A program made the position numbers and the translations under genes. Positions 29,923 to 36,866 of a stretch of 36,866 nucleotides of DNA are shown one piece after another; the stretch's first letter is position 1, and the number at the start of each line of letters is the position of its first letter. The stretch is from Candidatus Oleimmundimicrobium sp. (GTDB lineage Bacteria > Actinomycetota > Aquicultoria > UBA3085 > Oleimmundimicrobiaceae): contig NZ_JAUSCH010000031.1 of assembly GCF_030651595.1 (NCBI RefSeq), positions 1-36,866 on the forward strand, given 5' to 3'. The notes beneath the pieces were generated by a model. That model saw only the letters and a program-made list of their open reading frames with translations, was not told where the DNA came from and searched no databases.

Positions 29923-30677
29923 CAAATTTCACCCATAACCTTCTTAGCGGTTTCAAATCTATCTTTGCCCGAAAGCTCAACCACAACTTTAAATTTTCCC
30001 TTGCATTTTGTAACAGCGTTCAATCCGATGGCATAAACTTTGTTAGAAGTGAAAGCGGGGAGGGAATTTACAATCAGAGGTATTCCCTTTTTCTCTGATA
30101 GATAACTGCCAATCCTTGCATCGACATCGTTATCCGTATATACACAACTTTCCATATCGACCTCCTGTTTATCTACACCAAAATAATTACAAATTCCCCT
30201 ACAAATTGCTCCAGCACATCTATTTTGAAAATCGGTTTTGATAATTTCATCAAAATCATTTGAGTCCATAAAGCCCAGCTCAATTAAGGTAGCAGGCATT
30301 TTTGTTTTGGTTAAAACGGTAAACTTCTTCTGCTTAATCCCCCTGTCTTTTAATCCGCTCACTTTGACAACTTCAGAGTGAATAGCTTTAGCCAGTTTTG
30401 CCCCTTCGCTTGAGTTAGGGCAATGGAAAGTTTCCGTCCCTTCCCCTCCACCGGCGTTATGATGAACTGATACATAAATAGAACAGTTGTTCGCATTGGC
30501 TATATTGGCTTTTTGGTGAATTGAGCCAATACATTCGATATATATAATTCCTCTTTGGGCTAATTCTTGTTTTAAAAATTTAATGACAGCTCGGTTTAAA
30601 TCAACTTCTTTAATTCCCTTGCTAACGCGAACCGCTCCGCTGTCTGAATTATGGTGGCCAGCGTCTATACCTATCAT
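29922..30677 (-). CDS. Endolysin: N-acetylmuramoyl-L-alanine amidase with CWB2-like tail
   Basis: The 251-residue enzyme has an Amidase_3 catalytic domain (residues 1-175): zinc ligands H8 in DAGHH, E24 and H72 in VSVHHNA, and catalytic E133 in LIELGFMDS. Residues 185-251 resemble a partial cell-wall-binding repeat 2, with the signature VVVELSGKDRFETAKKV. CWB2 repeats bind secondary cell-wall polymers in Clostridia and relatives; normally three are present, here about one. The start overlaps the preceding stop (TAATG), and there is no signal peptide, so the holin is needed. Confidence 0.92.
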   Translation of the reverse strand: MIGIDAGHHNSDSGAVRVSKGIKEVDLNRAVIKFLKQELAQRGIIYIECIGSIHQKANIANANNCSIYVSVHHNAGGGEGTETFHCPNSSEGAKLAKAIHSEVVKVSGLKDRGIKQKKFTVLTKTKMPATLIELGFMDSNDFDEIIKTDFQNRCAGAICRGICNYFGVDKQEVDMESCVYTDNDVDARIGSYLSEKKGIPLIVNSLPAFTSNKVYAIGLNAVTKCKGKFKVVVELSGKDRFETAKKVMGEI

Positions 30678-30817
30678 TATTTAGCCCTCTTCTCCTTCTT
30701 TTCATTTTTCAGTAATTCATTTTCAGCTTTTAATCTTTCTATTTCGAGTGCCATAACTTCTAATTGAATTTCATAAGTTGCTAATTTGTTCCCGAGACGT
30801 TGTACAAGTAAATTCAC
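30677..30817 (-). CDS. 46-residue coiled-coil protein before the endolysin
   Basis: The start is GTG at 30817, with AAGGTG five bases upstream; the frame then carries a leucine-rich coiled coil (YEIQLEVMALEIERLKAENE) with a lysine-rich end. Its stop overlaps the amidase ATG (TAATG), and its ribosome site is in the end of the tail-fibre gene. It might be a fibre-tip or lysis accessory protein. No family recognised. Confidence 0.65.
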   Translation of the reverse strand: MNLLVQRLGNKLATYEIQLEVMALEIERLKAENELLKNEKKEKRAK

Positions 30818-30819
30818 AT

Positions 30820-32046
30820 CTACACCTTTTTCTTCGTGCATTTGTGTCCCCTTCCAATAGCCTTTCCGAATATTTTACCATCTATTCTCTTTTTAACCTT
30901 AACTTTTTTGCCCTTCTTATCAATTTCTTCAACTTCCTCTAAAGGACTTTCGACCAAATCGTAACTCCAAACATCTTCTTTTCCTTTTTCAATACCTACG
31001 ATAAAGCAGGTTATTCCACCTTGTCCTTCAACCTCAAAAAAATCAGGAGTTTTATTGGTGCATTTCCCGCCATTTACAAAAACGTCATATTCTCCAATAA
31101 AGGATTTAAACCGCTCACCTAATTCTATTTTTGAGGAACCATTGACTTTAACATAATCAAAAATCATCGGTCTAAACGAGCCAGGATTATTTACACCAAA
31201 GGAGTTGTCTGTTACTGCTCCATCAGGGTCAAGGCGTACTTTCGGAAGCGATGTCCAGGAGGCTTTTACCGCAGCCCCCACGGTTATATTTGCTGACCCT
31301 GCCGCAATATAAAAATAGCTTGAAGCACTATATTTAAATCGAGCAGCAGAACTATATGAATTAAAAATACCGTCGCCAAACCCGTGGATTGTACCTCCAA
31401 TAGTTGCAGCATAAAGACCTGTTATATTTCCCACATACAAATGAGACCAATGATAGGTGTTTGCTCCCAAAGTGCCAACTAAATCACTAATTGGCTCCAC
31501 GCCATTTGCGTATAATTTATTAGAACAAGATATAAAGTTGGCATAACAAACATTAGCAGTTAAATTCCCTGCAAATGTTCCTGTTGCTCCTGATAAAGCT
31601 CCCGAAAAAGTGCCCGTTGCTCCTGTTATTGACCCCGAAAAAGTCCCGCTGGTAAAATTAACAGCCCCAGCAGAGGATATTTTAATAGTAGCTGCTGCAT
31701 AAGTGGCAAAAGCTCCCCACCACATATTACCTGAACTATCAACATGCCAGGCATTTGCACCAATGGTGATTGCTCCCAATGCCCCAGAGGCGGCTGATAG
31801 GTTCCCCGAAAAGACTAAATTAGTCCCATTCCAAGTAAGTTTATCCCCAGATGAGTTCCCTATTGAAAACTTAGTTGTTCCCGCATCATCTCCCAACCAA
31901 AAACCAACCCCGGCATCGTAACCGTTTTGCCCTTGCCGAATAAACCCCTGTGAACCTATAACAAGATTTTTAAGAGAACCCGAACCGGCAATTATATCAG
32001 AAGCATAATTTTGCAGAACCTCAATCGGCCCTAAAAAATCACTCAT
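30820..32046 (-). CDS. Tail fibre / receptor-binding protein
   Basis: The 408-residue protein has low-complexity Gly/Thr/Ser/Ala repeats around residues 130-165 (GTFSGSITGATGTFSGALSG and related), an extended triple-helix-like region and a C-terminal head with an EVEEIDKKGKKVKVKKRI end. Phage fibres of this kind have repeated G-T-F-x-G units. It is the most downstream structural gene, next to lysis. Whether the tip is a receptor-binding domain or a chaperone is not clear; there is no obvious protease site. Confidence 0.75.
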   Translation of the reverse strand: MSDFLGPIEVLQNYASDIIAGSGSLKNLVIGSQGFIRQGQNGYDAGVGFWLGDDAGTTKFSIGNSSGDKLTWNGTNLVFSGNLSAASGALGAITIGANAWHVDSSGNMWWGAFATYAAATIKISSAGAVNFTSGTFSGSITGATGTFSGALSGATGTFAGNLTANVCYANFISCSNKLYANGVEPISDLVGTLGANTYHWSHLYVGNITGLYAATIGGTIHGFGDGIFNSYSSAARFKYSASSYFYIAAGSANITVGAAVKASWTSLPKVRLDPDGAVTDNSFGVNNPGSFRPMIFDYVKVNGSSKIELGERFKSFIGEYDVFVNGGKCTNKTPDFFEVEGQGGITCFIVGIEKGKEDVWSYDLVESPLEEVEEIDKKGKKVKVKKRIDGKIFGKAIGRGHKCTKKKV

Positions 32047-33824
32047 TATTTGACCTCCCTTAATATCAACTTAAAAGCGGTTTCTTCTATATCCGGTCGT
32101 CTTGTATCGGTTATAGTAGTTTCCCCGCATTGTTCAAAGACGGGTTTAATATTATAAACTGTGCCATCTGTGTCGGTAAAAGATAAAAATTCCTGTTTAG
32201 CGATTGAAGCCCAAAGATTATCGATTATAACTTCGCCTAATTCGGGACTTTTTGTCCGTCCATCTAATAAACAAGGGTGGTCGAAAGCGGCTACGAGAAG
32301 TTCAAAGTCATACGTATATTCAGGGAGCGGCTCACAGGAATAAAAAGCGGAAAGAACAGTAGGAGTAGTTGAACCATCTCCCGCGAGAGTTGTTTTTATT
32401 TGTATTTCTTTTGCCTTCACATTAGAAGATACTATCGCCCACTCTTTTGATTTATCCCCGTCTGTGGAAGATGTCCCCGCTTCGACCCAATTAGCCCCTC
32501 TGTCTATTGAATATTCTACCTTTACTGTTTCGGCAGCTGCCAGAGTTTTGTGGGTTACCCCTATCCTTTGGTATAATTTAGTAATATTTGGTATCCCGTA
32601 AGCGTCTAAAGATTGGATAACATATCCAGTAGTGTTATATGTCGTTCCTTCTTTATAAACTCCTTGTCCTTTAACAGTAAAATATTTTTTATTTTTATAA
32701 ACGGCAATATCTCTTACCTGGTTGGCTTCTGCTGATATAAGGGTGATAAAAACATCTTTAGATATGCCACCGAGAGCAAGGTTATAGCAACCCAAGCCTG
32801 TCAGATGGTTATAATTAAAATATACTTTATCTTTGCTATCAGCCATTGTTTCAATTTGGTATGGTCTATTTGCTGTTTCTTCCCCAATCTCAAAACCAAA
32901 ACCGACTGTTCCGCTATTTATAAAATATGAAACTCCTATTTTGCTGCCTGTTGCCGGGGCTGATTGGTATCCATAAACCCAAAGTAAACCCTGGCAAAAA
33001 TTGCAACCCAATCCGATAAAGCTCGATGGCAATTCTGTTACCTCGCTTGTCCCCGTGCCATCATAGACCCATACTTTTGTTACGTTCCCATTGTGCCCAC
33101 AGAAATAAATATTACCACCAAACATAGTCCCTTCGGCGGTAAGCCCTGTAAGCGTCCACCCTGTCGAAGCGTCAAATATTTCAACCGAAGCAGCAGCAGC
33201 CAATACTTGATAAAGTTTAGTCGCAGTTATACCGTAAAGGGTTTTGTTGTGATAAAGTATTTTTTGTAGTCCCGTTAGGTCAGACCAATGAGCCCAGATT
33301 GAAGTGTCGCCTCTATGCACACCTTCGGTGCTGGAAATATTCGCGTACATATATTGCCCATCACAGGCAAAGTCAATAATCTCACTTGTTGTTGCCCCGG
33401 AAGCTATCGCCGCTGACATAGTTGTTCCATCATAGTAATAGACATTTGTTCCTTGAGCTGTCCAAAGATAACTCAATCCAACGCCCAATGCGTCATAATC
33501 CGTGTTGGCGGTTGCTTGAATTTTAGAGGTAGGCGGAAGTAATTTAATTTCTCCCCGCTCTGATATATCTATTGCTGATGAGTCTTTAAACCTACTCGGT
33601 AAAGAAAATTCTTTATCGTGGTAATCCTGGTCAAAACCCAAAGACCAGTCATCATATACCCTTCTCCAAGCATTAGAAAAATCTTGTTCTCCCCTGGTAG
33701 CTTGCATAGCAATCCGTTCAGCCAGTTGTCTTGTCGGGTATTTTTTGCGGGCGGATATTTTATTAAGGAGCATATAATAATTGCCATCTAATTTAATTGA
33801 GTGGGTTTTACCTACCGTTCCCAT
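32046..33824 (-). CDS. Large tail protein, beta-propeller-like (592 residues)
   Basis: The protein has many short beta repeats over residues 110-400 (for example a repeated Y-x-Y-x-x-Gly pattern with NVYYYDGTTM, KLYQVLAAA, VWVYDGTGT), resembling a propeller-like tail hub or baseplate component. Residues 410-490 form a fibronectin-like strand set (IGVTHKTLAAAETVKVEYSI). The end is alpha/beta. No catalytic motifs seen. It may be a tail nozzle or hub protein in a podovirus, given its size and its neighbours. Confidence 0.65.
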   Translation of the reverse strand: MGTVGKTHSIKLDGNYYMLLNKISARKKYPTRQLAERIAMQATRGEQDFSNAWRRVYDDWSLGFDQDYHDKEFSLPSRFKDSSAIDISERGEIKLLPPTSKIQATANTDYDALGVGLSYLWTAQGTNVYYYDGTTMSAAIASGATTSEIIDFACDGQYMYANISSTEGVHRGDTSIWAHWSDLTGLQKILYHNKTLYGITATKLYQVLAAAASVEIFDASTGWTLTGLTAEGTMFGGNIYFCGHNGNVTKVWVYDGTGTSEVTELPSSFIGLGCNFCQGLLWVYGYQSAPATGSKIGVSYFINSGTVGFGFEIGEETANRPYQIETMADSKDKVYFNYNHLTGLGCYNLALGGISKDVFITLISAEANQVRDIAVYKNKKYFTVKGQGVYKEGTTYNTTGYVIQSLDAYGIPNITKLYQRIGVTHKTLAAAETVKVEYSIDRGANWVEAGTSSTDGDKSKEWAIVSSNVKAKEIQIKTTLAGDGSTTPTVLSAFYSCEPLPEYTYDFELLVAAFDHPCLLDGRTKSPELGEVIIDNLWASIAKQEFLSFTDTDGTVYNIKPVFEQCGETTITDTRRPDIEETAFKLILREVK

Positions 33825-35092
33825 TAAATTCTCCTTCTGTATGCATAAAGTTTATTCAAGCCGAGCATAGCCCTTTCTTCATCAAACATTAGCTTCCAGT
33901 TGTAACCCGCTTTAGCCGAAGCCCCGATGGGATTAGCTTTTTCATCTAAATTGGCAGGGGCTTTATCATATCTTGCCCTGTTGCTCTCATCAGATAAAGA
34001 GAGTTTCCAGCAAGCATAATAAACAGGTAGTTCTTGAGCGTCTGTGGGTAAGTCGGTTTCGCTGGCATCGGCGATTAGTTTAGTGAAAGTCGCGGCGTAT
34101 CTTAGACCCATTTTAACGGGTGAGCTTATGCCTCCGGTAAATCTAATCCCCTCACTTCCCGAACCATAAAAGTTTTTCATTATTCTGTAACTATCGCAAG
34201 GGGTCATTAAAGAATAACCCGTATCGGATAAAGATAAATCTAAAAACTTTTTGCAATCGGTTGGCAGGGGATAGGTGTAAACCCTGTCCGAATAAACTTG
34301 TTTTAAAGAGTCAACCGTTATAAAAGAATTTGACGAGGCGGTATAAGAAAATTCTATCTTAGTTATATTCGCCCAATTAGGGGAAAGTGTCGCGGTAAAA
34401 TCTTTCCTGTCTACTTTCAAATGAGTGTAACCGTCAGATATAGAAAACCCCGCATAGGTATAATAATTTGTGTCATCTGTATAAAGTCTTAAATGGAAAG
34501 CTGTTTTTTTGGAAGCGTCATCACAGAATAACCAGAACTTAAACTTATCGTCATCTCGCCCTGCTAAATTCTCTGCTGTCGAAGGAGTTAAAACAGAAGT
34601 AACCGCTGTGCCTGCCGAGGTAATTCTCCTGCCTTGTGTCCCTGTCTTGTAAAAAACAACATCAGCCGCGCCGCCTACCCAACTTTCCCCTGTTTCAAAA
34701 TTACAAACAACATCGGAATTCGCAGCCAAAGTATAATCATCTAATTTAGCTTGCCAAAGTTCCTGTGTTATCGCTTCATTGATAGCTTGTTCAATATCAA
34801 TGGCAAAATAGTGGGGATTAAGGATTATGCTTGAATTGATTAGATGGGTGGCGGCGGTAGCCCCCATATATCCCCTTATTACCGTTACCGTTGTGGTGGT
34901 GGGGGTAGCCGATACCCTCATCAATTCGCTATCTATTTCAATAATATCGTTTGCCGAATATTTAGTATAATCGGTAGCCGTAAAAGTGGTAGCGGCAACA
35001 TCGGTAATTGCAGTTCCCAAAATATCAATATCGTTAAAATCTTTTAAATTCCTTCTCACCTTATTTTTGTATTGTAAAAGTGTATTCGCCAT
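33824..35092 (-). CDS. Head-tail adaptor / tail tubular-like protein with inserted beta domain
   Basis: The 422-residue protein begins with a helical MANTLLQYKNKVRRNLKDF and later DIEQAINEAITQELWQAK, then an inserted domain of about 140 residues (around 130-270) that has a beta-sandwich character (CNFETGESWVGGAADVVFY), then YPLPTDCKKFLDLSL and a C-terminal YYACWKLSL, EERAMLGLNKLYAYRR. The outer parts fit connector (gatekeeper) proteins of podoviruses. The insert resembles a carbohydrate-binding fold. Assignment moderate. Confidence 0.6.
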   Translation of the reverse strand: MANTLLQYKNKVRRNLKDFNDIDILGTAITDVAATTFTATDYTKYSANDIIEIDSELMRVSATPTTTTVTVIRGYMGATAATHLINSSIILNPHYFAIDIEQAINEAITQELWQAKLDDYTLAANSDVVCNFETGESWVGGAADVVFYKTGTQGRRITSAGTAVTSVLTPSTAENLAGRDDDKFKFWLFCDDASKKTAFHLRLYTDDTNYYTYAGFSISDGYTHLKVDRKDFTATLSPNWANITKIEFSYTASSNSFITVDSLKQVYSDRVYTYPLPTDCKKFLDLSLSDTGYSLMTPCDSYRIMKNFYGSGSEGIRFTGGISSPVKMGLRYAATFTKLIADASETDLPTDAQELPVYYACWKLSLSDESNRARYDKAPANLDEKANPIGASAKAGYNWKLMFDEERAMLGLNKLYAYRRRI

Positions 35093-35116
35093 TTAAACCC
35101 TCCTAATTACCAATAT

Positions 35117-36091
35117 TTACGTTCCCATACCCATCATCATAAGTTTTGGTTGTCCTGTTGCTTCCTCGCCTCCAGCCAAACTAAATGCTGGTTCTGGAGG
35201 AACATACTTGCCTACAAATATCCAATCCAACTTTATACTTGTAGTATTGCCAGCAGTGGCGTAAGCCCTGAAGTAAAGAGGGGCAGCAACCGATGGAACA
35301 TTAGTCGTTATTTCTTGCGGCACTGAGTCATTCACCGAGAACTTTGCTGAATTTATATCTTTCCATAATCTCTCAAAAATACCCCAAGTTGTGAAAAGAC
35401 TTACATTGCTCCCAATCACAGAGGCTGCTCCTGCCCTGTGAACGCTATAATCCCAAACAGTAAGATCATATTGATAAATTCTAACTACATTTGTCCAAGC
35501 ATTGTCGGTTCTAACTCCTGCTTCGGAGTCATGGTCGACGGAAGAAGATGCCTGAGGGTGCTGTTCTTTTGAGCGGATTCTAATTGCGGGACCAAAAGTG
35601 CCAGCGGGCGTAGAAAACACAAACACGTCAGCACCTGTCTTGGTTAGAGTAACAACACTATCTGCGACAGAACAATCTGCTATAGCTCCACTCCACTTGC
35701 CTGTGTCTATACTACTCCCAAGAAAGTCGTCAAAGAAAACAAAAGTGTTTACCCCGTTAGAAACAGAACTATCAGCTGATTTACCATAGTAAATATAGGT
35801 ATCAACGTTTGCCCCCAAATCATCAGCGACCTTAACCCAAACCTTAGCAAGACGATTTGGAGTAGTGCCTGTTATTTCCTCTACCCAAAAATCAAGAAGC
35901 GTGGTTTCATCATTATCAGTAAGCCGAATATCGGTGGGAAAGTTCTGACAATGGCTTTCTAAGTCAAAATTCTCACCAACAGCACCAGAGCTTTCACCAA
36001 CTAATAATAATTGTTGATAGTTAGTTCCAGCACCAGTTCCAGCTGCTATTGTTATTTTTTTACGATAGGCATATCCTTCTAACCAAGCCAT
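35117..36091 (-). CDS. DUF2341 plus lectin-like fibre protein
   Basis: Residues 1-105 match DUF2341: W-x-x-G-Y-x-Y-R-K-x-I-T-I at the N-terminus, then DIRLTDNDETTLLDFW and KVWVKVADDL, and YIYYGK. Then FFDDFLGSSIDTGKW begins a concanavalin/LamG-like beta sandwich to about residue 305. Such two-domain proteins occur in phages and cell-surface proteins and bind sugars. The short C-terminus is Met-rich. It is a candidate receptor-binding or decorating protein. Confidence 0.8.
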   Translation of the reverse strand: MAWLEGYAYRKKITIAAGTGAGTNYQQLLLVGESSGAVGENFDLESHCQNFPTDIRLTDNDETTLLDFWVEEITGTTPNRLAKVWVKVADDLGANVDTYIYYGKSADSSVSNGVNTFVFFDDFLGSSIDTGKWSGAIADCSVADSVVTLTKTGADVFVFSTPAGTFGPAIRIRSKEQHPQASSSVDHDSEAGVRTDNAWTNVVRIYQYDLTVWDYSVHRAGAASVIGSNVSLFTTWGIFERLWKDINSAKFSVNDSVPQEITTNVPSVAAPLYFRAYATAGNTTSIKLDWIFVGKYVPPEPAFSLAGGEEATGQPKLMMMGMGT

Positions 36092-36137
36092 CTATAAACA
36101 TCCTTTATGTTTAGTATTTATACAACAAAGCCAATGC

Positions 36138-36866
36138 TTACTTGTATAAAAGGTTAATTATTATCTCATTTAACGCTACTGCTCCCACATCGCTATCTGC
36201 TGCTCCCACCGTAGTTGCATAGCCAATGCCACTCGCAAAAGGAATACCTAAAGAGAATTCAACATTAGTTCCTGCACCAGCAATAGCCCCAGGAATAGCT
36301 AAGGTCATTACAGGAGTATCTGTTCCAACAGTAGGAGCAGTCGCCTTGTTATAAAGTTTTACGTATCTAACTGCGGCATTGGTGTTAGTAATATACCAGC
36401 CATAAACTTGCCCAGCACTTGCTTTAGCTACTGTGGCGTTGGTGGTGGCAGCCGAAAGCAGACGGCTAATCAAACAACCGCCCGAAGTCCCAGGTGCAGG
36501 CGTTACCGCCCCCGATACAGGTTGCGTAGCTTGATAAAACGTCCCTGTTACAGCTGTTGTGGGGGCGGATAATACATCAACCTGAATATTCCCATCAGCA
36601 TCAACTTTAATTACTTGATAATTAGTCCCATCTGTTCCTAAAACAAGGTTCCCTTTTTTGGCTACACCAACAGCTTCGGCATCAGGATATTGCTCCCCCG
36701 CCCCTCCACCAGAAAGCACATCAACCTGTAAATGACCATCGCTATCGGCTATTGGCTGGACAGGTGTTCCCGTTCCATCTTTAGCGGTGTTTGTCCAACC
36801 CGCCACGCTATCATTGGCTTTGTCCAATAGAACTTCATAGGTAGCCGTTGCGTTTATATCAACCAA
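36138..36866 (-). CDS. Virion structural protein, C-terminal part (gene crosses the junction)
   Basis: This part runs from the window end to the stop at 36138 and joins the start at 258 through the 141-base overlap. It contains the two related motifs with Q-V-D-V-L-S, joined by a Gly-rich linker, then ATNATVAKASAGQVYGWYI and a C-terminal jelly-roll-like domain (LAIPGAIAGAGTNVEFSLG). Full length is about 281 residues. The motif is known in many phage tail proteins. It is preceded by the 94-residue gene, so order in the circle is intact. Role probably tail fibre or decoration. Confidence 0.8.
   Translation of the reverse strand: MVDINATATYEVLLDKANDSVAGWTNTAKDGTGTPVQPIADSDGHLQVDVLSGGGAGEQYPDAEAVGVAKKGNLVLGTDGTNYQVIKVDADGNIQVDVLSAPTTAVTGTFYQATQPVSGAVTPAPGTSGGCLISRLLSAATTNATVAKASAGQVYGWYITNTNAAVRYVKLYNKATAPTVGTDTPVMTLAIPGAIAGAGTNVEFSLGIPFASGIGYATTVGAADSDVGAVALNEIIINLLYK
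36726..36866. repeat. Terminal direct repeat, copy 2 (circular overlap)
   Basis: Identical to 1-141. The reading frame passes through in register, so the duplicate is not two gene copies. Remove one copy to obtain the 36,725-bp circle. Confidence 0.95.

Overview
The window is one complete, circularly permuted genome of a tailed bacteriophage. Its first 141 bases (1-141) are identical to its last 141 (36726-36866), so the unique circle is 36,725 bp and one structural gene runs across the ends. There is a terminase, portal, scaffold-like protein and HK97-type capsid protein, but no major tail protein or tape-measure gene. Two large proteins sit beside the portal in the place of ejection proteins, so I infer a short-tailed (podovirus-like) particle. 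Host clues point to a low-GC Gram-positive bacterium, probably a clostridial relative: strong GGAGG ribosome sites, sigma-70-like promoters, a consensus DnaA box, a DnaD-type replisome organiser, and a CWB2-like cell-wall-binding motif in the endolysin. No integrase, excisionase partner, CI-like repressor, DNA polymerase or RNA polymerase was seen. The phage therefore appears to depend on host replication and transcription.

Layout. (1) A late operon on the minus strand starts near 17240 and runs down to 1, across the circular junction, to 28948. Its order is small terminase, large terminase, portal, three ejection-type proteins including a 1709-residue giant, scaffold, major capsid, a glycosylation/methylation island (a GT2-like, a CgeB-like and a GT4 glycosyltransferase plus a SAM methyltransferase), tail and fibre proteins (including a DUF2341/lectin-like protein), then lysis genes (amidase, XhlA-like protein, holin-like protein). 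(2) A 1.7-kb non-coding control region (17182-18916) holds the late promoter, a G-quadruplex motif, a very AT-rich cruciform-like tract, tandem palindromic repeats, a leftward terminator and a highly structured RNA candidate with a 3' pseudoknot. (3) An early operon on the plus strand (18917-28928) carries many small proteins, a ribbon-helix-helix regulator, an SSB-like protein, a tRNA-like element, a short HTH protein with an apparent AUU start, the replication initiator with an internal origin-like repeat cluster, an MT-A70 adenine methyltransferase, YopX and DUF551 proteins, a membrane-anchored lytic transglycosylase, an HNH endonuclease followed by a structured RNA, an HExxH protein, a RusA-like nuclease and zinc-ribbon proteins. 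The two operons converge at 28928/28948.

How it fits together. Early genes probably shut down or modify the host, protect phage DNA (adenine methylation) and start theta replication from an origin inside the initiator gene. The late operon then builds, glycosylates and releases the particle. The most unusual items are the ~320-nt pseudoknotted RNA, the lambda-O-like origin with a C-rich iteron repeated at the late promoter, the glycosyltransferase island next to the capsid gene, an ADP-ribosyltransferase-like segment in the giant virion protein, and several small genes too short, or with too unusual a start codon, for ordinary gene callers.
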